DNA of 64,000 nt from Metabacillus kandeliae (lineage in GTDB: Bacteria; Bacillota; Bacilli; Bacillales; Bacillaceae), in NCBI RefSeq assembly GCF_021166585.1, contig NZ_JAJOZE010000001.1, forward strand, positions 1,072,062 to 1,136,061. The letters run 5' to 3'. This document shows, in pieces, positions 57,340 to 64,000 of this stretch. Made by a program: the position numbers and the translations under genes. Positions within the stretch are counted from its first letter, which is position 1; every line of letters starts with the position of its first letter. The notes below the pieces were generated by a model. The model was not told where the DNA came from and did not search any database. It saw only the letters and a list, made by a program, of their open reading frames with translations.

Positions 57340-58554
57340 TTATTTGTATAGTTCAAAGCATTCATGAAGGGCATTTACTGCTTTGATCATATCTTCTTCC
57401 TTTACAAGCACCCATATGGTAGTGTGGCTGTCAGCCGATTGAAGAATTTGGATCTCTTTTTCTGACAGAGCTGCCACAATCCTTGACATTACACCCGGCA
57501 CTCCCATAATGGAAGCCCCGACTGTTGACACTTTCGCACAATGATGGCGGACAATAGGCTCGTATCCAAGATTTTCAAGAAGCTCAATTGCTTTTAAGCT
57601 GACTTCACCATTTACCGTGTAGACAACTTCGCTTGGCGTAATATTAAAGAAATCAACGCTGATTCCGTTTTTCGCCATCTCTTTGAACACTTCTGTCTGC
57701 ACATTGTATGTTCCCTCTTTTGCAGGAACTTTGATCTGTGTCACATTCGGCATATGGGCGATCCCTGTAATCATCTGTTCATGCACGTCACTGCCTTGAT
57801 TTCTGCTTTGACGGGAAGAGATCAGCGTACCGGTTTCTTTGGAATACGTGGACCGTATCCTCATTGGAACCTTTGCCTGCATGGCAATTTCCACCGCTCG
57901 CGGATGAATGACTTTCGCTCCCTGATAGGCAAGATTGCAAATTTCTGTGTATGTGACAGATGTAAGGGGCCGCGCTGCTTCCACTATCCGGGGATCAGCT
58001 GTCATGACACCTTCCACATCTGTGAAAATATCAATGTATTCTGCGTTAAGTGCTGCACCTAATGCCGCCGCAGAGGTATCGCTTCCTCCCCTGCCGAGGG
58101 TTGTTGCATCACCGTTCGGTGCCGCTCCCTGAAACCCTGCCACGACGACAGCATCATGTGTTTCAAGAACCTGCTTCACTCTGGTGCAGTCCATTTCAAT
58201 AATTTTGGCATTTGTGTGATCAGCGCTTGTCAGAAAACCAGCCTGTGCTCCTGTTAAGGAAGCTGCCTTAATGCCGTTTTCATTCAGCATGCTCGAAAAT
58301 ACAACCGAAGAAATGGTTTCTCCGCATGAAAGAAGCATATCCTGTTCCCGCTTAGATACCATCTCAGGGCCGCTGTAAAGCAAATTCAGCAGGGAGTCAG
58401 TAGCATATGGATCGCCTTTTCTGCCCATTGCGGAAACAACGATTACTGCTTTATAGCCATGTTCAAGCGCTTCTTGGATATGGGTCAGTGCAAGCTTCCG
58501 CCCTGTATCGTCTTTAACTGAAGTGCCTCCGAATTTCTGTACAATAATTTTCAT
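57340..58554 (-). CDS. dapG: DapG, aspartokinase I
   Basis: Phosphorylates aspartate, first step of the aspartate family. 404 residues as in B. subtilis. VQKFGGTSV at the N-terminus and GFQGAAPNGDATTLGRGGSDTS bind ATP/aspartate; two ACT domains fill the C-terminal third (VPAKEGTYNVQTEVF, VSTVGASIMGVPG). DapG is the diaminopimelate-sensitive isozyme in B. subtilis. ATG at 58554 chosen over a TTG at 58563, which would abut GGGGTGA. Confidence 0.96.
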   Translation of the reverse strand: MKIIVQKFGGTSVKDDTGRKLALTHIQEALEHGYKAVIVVSAMGRKGDPYATDSLLNLLYSGPEMVSKREQDMLLSCGETISSVVFSSMLNENGIKAASLTGAQAGFLTSADHTNAKIIEMDCTRVKQVLETHDAVVVAGFQGAAPNGDATTLGRGGSDTSAAALGAALNAEYIDIFTDVEGVMTADPRIVEAARPLTSVTYTEICNLAYQGAKVIHPRAVEIAMQAKVPMRIRSTYSKETGTLISSRQSRNQGSDVHEQMITGIAHMPNVTQIKVPAKEGTYNVQTEVFKEMAKNGISVDFFNITPSEVVYTVNGEVSLKAIELLENLGYEPIVRHHCAKVSTVGASIMGVPGVMSRIVAALSEKEIQILQSADSHTTIWVLVKEEDMIKAVNALHECFELYK

Positions 58555-58642
58555 TTCTGTCAATTCACCCCGGACGGAAAAATGCTGTACTGCAAAAGAG
58601 AAGAGAGCAGGCTGATCCTCACTCTCTCCTCTTCATTAGCCT

Positions 58643-59686
58643 TTAGATTAATTTCAGTTTAATTAAACTTTCTGCAATCTGAACAGAATTCCAAGCTGCT
58701 CCTTTAAGGAGATTATCGGAAACAACCCATAAATGAAAGCCGTTGCTTTGATCAAGATCATTTCGGATCCTGCCCACAAACACATCGTTTTTTCCTTCAC
58801 TGAATGCAGGCATAGGATACACCTGATTCTCCGGATCATCCTGAAGTGTTATGCCGGGTGCATTTTCCATGAGCTTTCTAATGTCTTTTGCATCCCGGCC
58901 TTCCTCTTCAATTTCAATGTACAGAGATTCAGAATGTCCTGTAACAACAGGCAGCCTTACACAAGTAGCTGCCACTTTCAGCTCTGGCATATGCATAATT
59001 TTTTTCGTTTCATTGATCATTTTCATCTCTTCAAAAGTATAGCCGTTCTCTTCAAATTTATCAATTTGAGGAATCACGTTAAAGGCGATCTGGTAATGCT
59101 TCTCAAGCGCTTTAACAGGGAGAAGCTCTGGTGTATATTCTTCATCCTTCAGAATGGCCTGTGCCTGTTCTTTCAGTTCATCCACCGCTTTAGTGCCGGC
59201 ACCTGAAACCGCCTGGTATGTTGACACAACAACTTTTTTCAGTCCATATGCAGCACGGATCGGCTCAAGAGCCGCAACCATCTGGATCGTGGAGCAGTTA
59301 GGGTTTGCAATGATGCCGCTGTGCTTTTTAATGTCTTCCTCATTCACTTCAGGGACAACGAGCGGAACATCAGGATCCATTCTGAACGCACTTGTATTGT
59401 CTATAACAACAGCACCGCGTTTCACTGCTTCAGGGGCAAGCTCCTTTGAAACACTGCCGCCGGCGCTGAACAATGCAATTTGAACACCCTCGAAGCTTTC
59501 AGGCAGTGCCTCTTCAAGGACAAGTTCTTTTCCTTTAAAAACAGTCTTTGTTCCTGCAGACCGCTTAGATGAAAGCAGCTTGATTTCGGAGATCGGAAAA
59601 TCTCTCTCTTCCAATGTTTTAAGCATTTGCTGGCCGACTGCGCCAGATGCTCCCACAACTGCAATCCGGTAACCATTCGTTTCCAT
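58643..59686 (-). CDS. asd: Asd, aspartate-semialdehyde dehydrogenase
   Basis: Reduces aspartyl phosphate to aspartate semialdehyde with NADPH. 347 residues: VVGASGAVGQQML Rossmann motif, PNCSTIQMVAALEPI with the catalytic Cys near residue 130, VSTYQAVSGAG, and RLPVVTGHSE with the substrate-binding His. GGAG precedes the ATG at 59686 by 12 bases, rather far. 88 bases upstream of dapG; in between, a weak GAGAGAG-type stem may be present. Confidence 0.97.
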   Translation of the reverse strand: METNGYRIAVVGASGAVGQQMLKTLEERDFPISEIKLLSSKRSAGTKTVFKGKELVLEEALPESFEGVQIALFSAGGSVSKELAPEAVKRGAVVIDNTSAFRMDPDVPLVVPEVNEEDIKKHSGIIANPNCSTIQMVAALEPIRAAYGLKKVVVSTYQAVSGAGTKAVDELKEQAQAILKDEEYTPELLPVKALEKHYQIAFNVIPQIDKFEENGYTFEEMKMINETKKIMHMPELKVAATCVRLPVVTGHSESLYIEIEEEGRDAKDIRKLMENAPGITLQDDPENQVYPMPAFSEGKNDVFVGRIRNDLDQSNGFHLWVVSDNLLKGAAWNSVQIAESLIKLKLI

Positions 59687-59760
59687 AATTTACCGCATCT
59701 CCTTCCGCAAATCCAATCATAAAGCATCAATATTCGCTGTAAAATTTGATGTTAGGTAAT

Positions 59761-59790
59761 ATTCTACCATAGAAAACAGCCTGGCGTTAA
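59761..59790 (-). promoter_or_regulatory. Probable vegetative promoter of asd-dapG-dapA
   Basis: TAGAAT (59761-59766) with a TGG extension and TTAACG (59785-59790) 18 bases upstream on the minus strand, in the gap between dpaB and asd. This would uncouple lysine/DAP synthesis from the sporulation promoter of dpaAB. Confidence 0.45.
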
Positions 59791-59829
59791 CGTTTTTCTT
59801 TGAGGAACAAAGCCCTTAAAGCAAATTGG

Positions 59830-60429
59830 TTATTCTTCGTCCCTGAACCGTTCAATGATGAGCGGCTGGTACTGTTCTCCTTTAAGGGCGCTTTCTACAG
59901 TATCAAGCAGAAGCTCCATTCTTGCCACCATTGAATTCGGTTTTTTATAAGGATTATCCTGGCCAAAAGGAATGAAAAAAACATTTTTGGCTGCCATCAG
60001 CTTCATCAAGTTCGCCCCGTTCAATCCGAGAGCATCATTTGTCGAGATGCCGAGCACAACAGGATGATGATTTCTCATTGTCGCTTTAGCTGCCATCAGG
60101 ACAGGAGAATCTGTCATCGCATTGGCAAGCTTGCTCATAGAATTTCCTGTAAGGGGGGCTATGACCATGCAGTCCAGCGGGATTTTGGGTCCGAGAGGTT
60201 CTGCCTTTACGATGCTGTCAATCACCTTATGCCCTGTTGCTTCCTCAATCTTTGCGATCCATTCTGCACCATCGCCGAACCTTGTGTTAGTAGCCTGCAC
60301 AGTATGCGTGACTACCGGAAGAACTTCAGCTCCTTCAGCAACAAGCCTTTGAATTTCAGGAAAAACAGCATCGTAAGTACAATGTGAGCCGGTAAGTCCA
60401 AATCCAATCCGTCTATTTTTCAGTTTCAT
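59830..60429 (-). CDS. dpaB: DpaB (SpoVFB), dipicolinate synthase subunit B
   Basis: 199-residue flavoprotein-like subunit (UbiX/Dfp fold; RRIGFGLTGSHCTYDAV at the N-terminus, PLTGNSMSKLANAMTDSP in the middle). With DpaA oxidises dihydrodipicolinate to dipicolinic acid in the mother cell. ATGA overlap with dpaA. No cofactor is known to be required from this fold, so that is family knowledge. Confidence 0.96.
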   Translation of the reverse strand: MKLKNRRIGFGLTGSHCTYDAVFPEIQRLVAEGAEVLPVVTHTVQATNTRFGDGAEWIAKIEEATGHKVIDSIVKAEPLGPKIPLDCMVIAPLTGNSMSKLANAMTDSPVLMAAKATMRNHHPVVLGISTNDALGLNGANLMKLMAAKNVFFIPFGQDNPYKKPNSMVARMELLLDTVESALKGEQYQPLIIERFRDEE

Positions 60430-61328
60430 GATTTTTCTTCACTCCTTTTTGGAAGCTGTTCGGCAAGCAGATGAGAAAGCACGCCGGCTATAATTTGGCC
60501 TGCTGTTTTTGGTGCAACAATTCCAGGAAGCCCTGGAGCGAGCATCGCTTTGATGCCCTGTTTTTCTGCAAAAGCGAAGTCTGTGCCCCCTGGCTTTGAA
60601 GCAAGGTCGATAATTAACCCCTGATGCGGCATATTGGAAATGACCTCTGCTGTTACGATAAGGTGAGGAATCGTATTAATGATGACATCTGCAGCTTTTG
60701 CCTCTTCTTTCAGGTCATCCAAATGGAACGGACTGAGCCCCATTTCAGATATCCTTGCAAGATGAGCTGATTTTCTTGCCCCGACTTTTACCTTTGCGCC
60801 GAGCCCCGCAAAAGTCCTTGCTACACTCATCCCAACTCTTCCAAGACCAAGTACAGCGATATTTGATCCATGAATAGTATAATCTGTGTGCTGGATCACC
60901 ATCATGATCGTGCCTTCCGCTGTAGGAATAGAATTGTAAATAGCTACATCATCCCGGTCAAAGAGCTGTACCAGCTTCCTGCCTGCCTTTTCTGCAGCAG
61001 ACGTTAAATAAGAATTGCTGATGCCGGAATAAATGACGCATTTTTCAGATGTTTTCTTTAGCAATTCAGCCGTCAGAATAATGTTGTCATTTGAAAAGAT
61101 CGTATCGACTTGACCGCTTAAACTTGTTCCTGCTACAGGGAGAATAATTGCATCGATTCTGGAAAGATCCATTTCTTCCAATTTCGCTTTGCTTGTGCCT
61201 GTGAAGCCATGGTCAAGCTGTTCAAATCCTATCAGCCATAATTTTGCATGCAGCTCTGCCAGTTTGCGGATGACCTCAAGCTGTCTTGCATCTCCGCCAA
61301 TGACAGCGATGTTCAATCCTGTCAACAT
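60426..61328 (-). CDS. dpaA: DpaA (SpoVFA), dipicolinate synthase subunit A
   Basis: 300 residues, NAD(P)-binding subunit. N-terminal domain NIAVIGGDARQLEVIRKLAE; the Rossmann motif VLGLGRVGMSVARTF near residue 158; C-terminal LAPGLPGIVAPKTAGQI. The ATG at 61328 has AAGGTGA 9 bases upstream, and a sigma-K-like promoter is about 55 bases further up. Makes dipicolinate for the spore core together with DpaB. Confidence 0.96.
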   Translation of the reverse strand: MLTGLNIAVIGGDARQLEVIRKLAELHAKLWLIGFEQLDHGFTGTSKAKLEEMDLSRIDAIILPVAGTSLSGQVDTIFSNDNIILTAELLKKTSEKCVIYSGISNSYLTSAAEKAGRKLVQLFDRDDVAIYNSIPTAEGTIMMVIQHTDYTIHGSNIAVLGLGRVGMSVARTFAGLGAKVKVGARKSAHLARISEMGLSPFHLDDLKEEAKAADVIINTIPHLIVTAEVISNMPHQGLIIDLASKPGGTDFAFAEKQGIKAMLAPGLPGIVAPKTAGQIIAGVLSHLLAEQLPKRSEEKS

Positions 61329-61386
61329 GCTGTATGTTCACCTTCTTTTTCCCTTCCCGGAAGATTGACGAGACTTCTACTCCAAC

Positions 61387-61414
61387 ATCATATGTAAATC
61401 CCTTCCGCTGGGTG
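61387..61414 (-). promoter_or_regulatory. Candidate sigma-K promoter of dpaAB
   Basis: CATATGAT (61387-61394), fitting CATAnnnT, preceded at 16 bases by CACC (61411-61414). Both match the sigma-K consensus, and the B. subtilis spoVF operon is sigma-K controlled. Predicted leader about 50 bases. Confidence 0.55.
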
Positions 61415-61487
61415 ATTGACAGTCTTCATCCGCCTGCTGTTTTTCCAATTTTAGCGGAGCAAAGATTGAACTATTGGCTTAGTTAAA

Positions 61488-61651
61488 TTTGGCTGTTGAT
61501 TGCAGTACTCAGGCGTCCGCTTTCCGCGGGGCGGGAGGTGAGCCTCCTCTGCGCTTTAGCGCATGCGGGGTCTCCTGTCCCGCTGCTTTCGCAGGAGTCT
61601 CCGTAGATCAACAAAGTTTATATATCAGCATTCTTCATTAACAGAGCCAAA
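61488..61651. repeat. Intergenic palindromic repeat, copy 3
   Basis: 164 bases in the 347-base gap between dpaA and ymxH. The ends form an imperfect inverted repeat (TTTGGCTGTTGAT left; ATTAACAGAGCCAAA right). Core: GTCCGCTTTCCGCGGGGCGG, AGGTGAGCCTCCTCTGCGC, TGCGGGGTCTCCTGTCC, CGCTGCTTTCGCAGGAGTCT. The best-preserved copy. No gene lies in the gap. Confidence 0.75.
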
Positions 61652-61652
61652 C

Positions 61653-61689
61653 AAAAAAACGGATGACAAGGAAAGTCATCCGTTTTTTT
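61653..61689. terminator. ymxH terminator
   Basis: AAAAAAACGGATGAC / GTCATCCGTTTTTTT, perfect 15-base stem with a 7-base loop; bidirectional; overlaps the ymxH stop. Confidence 0.9.
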
Positions 61690-61930
61690 TGTCTTCATCA
61701 GGCATATCCAATATGATCATGTCAGCGCCTATTTTGCCTATGTGCTGCCAGGCTACCCTGATTTCATCTCCCTGCTTCCTGAAGCCAAACCATTTTAGTG
61801 CAGGAATGAGCAAAGCTGTTATTTCCCCTGTCTGCTCATTGATCTCAAGGTCTGTCTGGCCAAGAACTCCCAGCCTTTCCGCTCTCTTCACATCAACAAT
61901 CTCTTTGCCGCTTAATTCACTCAGCCTCAT
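61676..61930 (-). CDS. ymxH: YmxH, PRC-barrel YlmC/YmxH family protein
   Basis: 84 residues, single PRC-barrel (MRLSELSGKEIVDVKRAERL, then VAWQHIGKIGADMIILDMP). Function unknown; conserved in spore formers between mlpA and spoVFA. AAGGAG precedes the ATG at 61930. A terminator separates it from dpaA. Confidence 0.93.
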   Translation of the reverse strand: MRLSELSGKEIVDVKRAERLGVLGQTDLEINEQTGEITALLIPALKWFGFRKQGDEIRVAWQHIGKIGADMIILDMPDEDKKNG

Positions 61931-62047
61931 TCCATCACTCCTTTTTACTATTTATAGAAGCAATTAGCCGGAACATGCCTGTGATTTTCTGCAAAAGAGC
62001 TTTTTGCTGCGTTTGGTTATGGTGAAAATTCAGCTGCTCCAAAAAAA

Positions 62048-62073
62048 TGCCGGTCTCCAAATTGGAGCCGGCA
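62048..62073. terminator. mlpA terminator
   Basis: TGCCGG-TCTCCAA / TTGGA-GCCGGCA hairpin, T-run on the minus strand, 8 bases after the mlpA stop. Confidence 0.85.
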
Positions 62074-62080
62074 CTTTTCT

Positions 62081-63319
62081 TTATTTTAAACCTTTTGGAA
62101 GTTCGCCGTCAGGGCTGATCAGCGCTACTGCATAATCATTTGTAAACAGTTCGCGGCCGAGCTGATTTACGGTGTCTTCCGTGACCTCATTGACTTTATC
62201 AAGAATTTCATCAAGGGTTCTGTGGCGGCCGAGGAGAAGCTCGTTTTTGCCATTGCGGCTCATTCTGCTGTTTGTGCTTTCAAGACTGAGCATCAAGCTG
62301 CCTTTAATCTGCTCTCTGCTGTTCTTCAGCTCTTTCTCTGTAATTCCATCCGCTTTAAGCTTTGATAAAGATTCCTGGATCGTTTCATAAAGAAGTTCAA
62401 GCTGATTGCTTCCAGTGCCTCCATATATCGTAAGCATCCCGTTGTCAAGGTAAGAGGAATGATAGGAAAAGACAGAATAGGCGAGACCCTTCTGCTCTCT
62501 TACATCCTGAAACAAACGGCTGCTCATGCTGCCGCCAAGGACATTGTTTAATACGATTAAGCTGTAGATCCGCTCATGGCCGACCTTTAAACCATTAAAG
62601 CCAAGGCAGAGGTGAGCCTGCTCTGTGTCTTTTTTCCGGGACATTTTTTGATAATGAAATGCCGGTGTTTCATATTCCTGCTTTTTATAAGAGGATTCAT
62701 ACGAACCGAAAAGCTTTTCAATGTCTTTAATAAATTCATCTGTAATATTTCCTGCAACAGAGATGACCACATTTTCGGGGATGTAAAATTTCTCCATATA
62801 TTCCCTCAAAGAGTCGCCATTAAAAGAATTCAATGTTTCCTCTGTTCCAAGAATCGGATAGCCAAGGGGATGAGATTCGTATACAGCCTTGCTCAAAAGG
62901 TCGTGGACGATGTCGTCCGGCGTATCCTCATACATTTTAATTTCTTCGTAAACGACATTTTTTTCTTTTTTCAGCTCTTCTTCTTCAAAGGTGGAATGGA
63001 AGAACATATCTGATAATATATCCAAAGCATATCCGGCATGTTCATCAAGAACCTTCGCATAATAGCATGTATATTCTTTGGATGTGAAGGCATTGACCTG
63101 ACCGCCGATGCTGTCAAATGATTCCGCGATTTCCCTTGCTGTCCTGTTTTTAGTTCCTTTAAAAAACATATGCTCAAGGAAATGGGAAACACCGTTAATG
63201 GAAGGATCCTCGCTTCTTGAACCTGTTCCGATCCAAATGCCGATTGCTACCGACCGGACTGTTGGAATATTTTCGAGTACTATTCTGACCCCGTTTTGAC
63301 AAGTATATTTTTTGATCAA
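62081..63319 (-). CDS. mlpA: MlpA (YmxG), M16 zinc peptidase
   Basis: 412 residues resembling mitochondrial processing peptidase beta. HFLEHMFFKGT near residue 44-55 is the HxxEH site, and EEIKMYEDTPDD the distal Glu. In B. subtilis it affects exoenzyme expression. The start is TTG at 63317-63319 with GGAGG 7 bases upstream. It shares the ylxY-mlpA-ymxH order of B. subtilis. Confidence 0.95.
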   Translation of the reverse strand: MIKKYTCQNGVRIVLENIPTVRSVAIGIWIGTGSRSEDPSINGVSHFLEHMFFKGTKNRTAREIAESFDSIGGQVNAFTSKEYTCYYAKVLDEHAGYALDILSDMFFHSTFEEEELKKEKNVVYEEIKMYEDTPDDIVHDLLSKAVYESHPLGYPILGTEETLNSFNGDSLREYMEKFYIPENVVISVAGNITDEFIKDIEKLFGSYESSYKKQEYETPAFHYQKMSRKKDTEQAHLCLGFNGLKVGHERIYSLIVLNNVLGGSMSSRLFQDVREQKGLAYSVFSYHSSYLDNGMLTIYGGTGSNQLELLYETIQESLSKLKADGITEKELKNSREQIKGSLMLSLESTNSRMSRNGKNELLLGRHRTLDEILDKVNEVTEDTVNQLGRELFTNDYAVALISPDGELPKGLK

Positions 63320-63335
63320 AGGGACTCCTCCTATT

Positions 63336-64000
63336 CTACTGCTGGTCTTGCTTCCTTAACACGGCCGGCTCCCTGATCAGCCTTTCTTCGTTCATCAGGG
63401 AAGATACCGTGCCGATTGAAAGTCCTTTTTTCTTTATCGATAAAATAAGTTTTTCAAGACTTTTTTCTGTTGCATCTGTAGGATGCATCAGGATCATAGC
63501 CCCATTATGCACTTTTTTCATGACCCTTGCAAAAAGAACGTCAGGGGAAGGCTTTTGCCAATCGATCGTGTCAACGCTCCAGAGCACCATCCCCATTTGA
63601 AGCGACCGCGCTGCAGACGTCACTTCATCCCTGTAGCTGCCGCTCGGGGGCCCGAACCAGTCAGGCTTTTTGCCTGTAGCAGCTTCGATTACCTCATTTG
63701 TCCTTTGCAGTTCATTCATAATGGCATTGGAGGACAAACGGCTCATATCCGGATGGCTGTAGGAATGATTCCCCACTTCATGGCCGCTGTCAGAAATCAT
63801 TTTAGCAAGCTCGGTATTTTCTTTTACCCATCTTCCTTCAAGGAAAAAAGTAGCCTTTACATGATATTTATCAAGCGTATCAAGCATTTTGGGAATATAC
63901 TCATTTCCCCAGGCGACATTAATCAAAAAAGAAACCATCGGTTTTTCAGGATTTCCCCTGTAAATCGGTGAAGCGGGAAGATCCTTCAAATGCACTTTGG
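63336..64000 (-). CDS. ylxY: YlxY, polysaccharide deacetylase-like protein, N-terminus cut by window edge
   Basis: C-terminal 221 codons; the frame stays open to base 64000, and the GTG at 63995 has no visible ribosome site, so it is internal. NodB-type fold, but the catalytic first motif (normally TFDDGP) reads LINVAWGNE here. HSYSHPDMS, the second metal motif, is kept, as is GPPSGSYRDEV. It is therefore probably not a conventional deacetylase; its role in B. subtilis is unknown. Sits 16 bases upstream of mlpA. Confidence 0.9.
   Translation of the reverse strand, partial: KVHLKDLPASPIYRGNPEKPMVSFLINVAWGNEYIPKMLDTLDKYHVKATFFLEGRWVKENTELAKMISDSGHEVGNHSYSHPDMSRLSSNAIMNELQRTNEVIEAATGKKPDWFGPPSGSYRDEVTSAARSLQMGMVLWSVDTIDWQKPSPDVLFARVMKKVHNGAMILMHPTDATEKSLEKLILSIKKKGLSIGTVSSLMNEERLIREPAVLRKQDQQ

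Noticed and set aside
1-64000. Riboswitches or T-boxes before dapA, dapG, asd, nupN, tdh
   Set aside because: No lysine, purine or T-box signature elements (for example the T-box TGGNACC sequence) were recognised in the leaders, and most gaps are too short.

Overview
The window is chromosomal DNA from a low-GC, endospore-forming member of the Bacillaceae. It carries cotE, spoVS, spoVK, spoIIIE, dpaAB (spoVF), glnRA and the ymc/ymd/ymf genes in the gene order of Bacillus subtilis, read here from the opposite strand. It is not the B. subtilis species group. The pks (bacillaene) cluster is missing between mutSL and ymaF-miaA-hfq, pbpX is missing between recA and rny, and korAB plus an M19 dipeptidase sit between spoVS and tdh. 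A BMP/nup nucleoside importer lies between ymfC and the MFS gene. Almost every gene is on the minus strand, so transcription runs from high to low coordinates. No rRNA, tRNA, prophage, IS transposase or CRISPR array was seen.

Layout from low to high coordinate. 1-118: start of an XRE-type regulator cut by the edge. 377-4831: glnA, glnR, ynbB and hflX, with a glnRA promoter and GlnR operators. 5005-5631: a plus-strand TRIC/UPF0126 membrane protein, the only clear plus-strand gene. 5679-9697: a sugar ABC importer (lipoprotein and two permeases, no ATPase) plus a YesL-like protein. 9848-17196: spoVK, hfq, miaA, ymaF, mutL and mutS. 17333-20451: cotE, an intergenic repeat element, ricA and miaB. 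20668-26772: kbl, tdh, korB, korA and dipeptidase. 26865-31476: spoVS, ymdB, rny and recA (with a LexA box). 31696-39188: cinA, pgsA, rodZ, ymfK, ymfJ, ymfI, ymfH and ymfF. 39413-44317: an MMPL exporter with its MarR regulator, and an MFS exporter. 44832-50401: nupQPON and ymfC. 50662-56124: spoIIIE, ylzJ, tepA and rnjB. 56461-61328: dapA, dapG, asd, dpaB and dpaA. 61676-64000: ymxH, mlpA and ylxY (cut by the edge).

The genes form coherent sets. asd, dapG and dapA make the dihydrodipicolinate precursor that DpaAB oxidises to dipicolinic acid for the spore core. mutS/mutL handle mismatch repair. miaA and miaB act successively on tRNA A37. rny, rnjB, ymdB, hfq and ricA belong to RNA turnover and biofilm/sporulation control. 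tdh and kbl degrade threonine. glnR and glnA form the nitrogen feedback loop.

Most of the window is well-known core genome. The least explained material is intergenic: a family of three ~160-bp palindromic elements (near 30.2, 54.3 and 61.5 kb), a related ~350-bp element bounded by an 11-bp inverted repeat (18.1-18.5 kb), and a duplicated array with an exact 21-bp period (44.42-44.72 kb). I found no convincing new multigene system.

Start codons were re-chosen where a Shine-Dalgarno sequence or family length argued for it, and TTG or GTG starts are common. Promoter and hairpin coordinates were counted by eye and may be off by a base or so.
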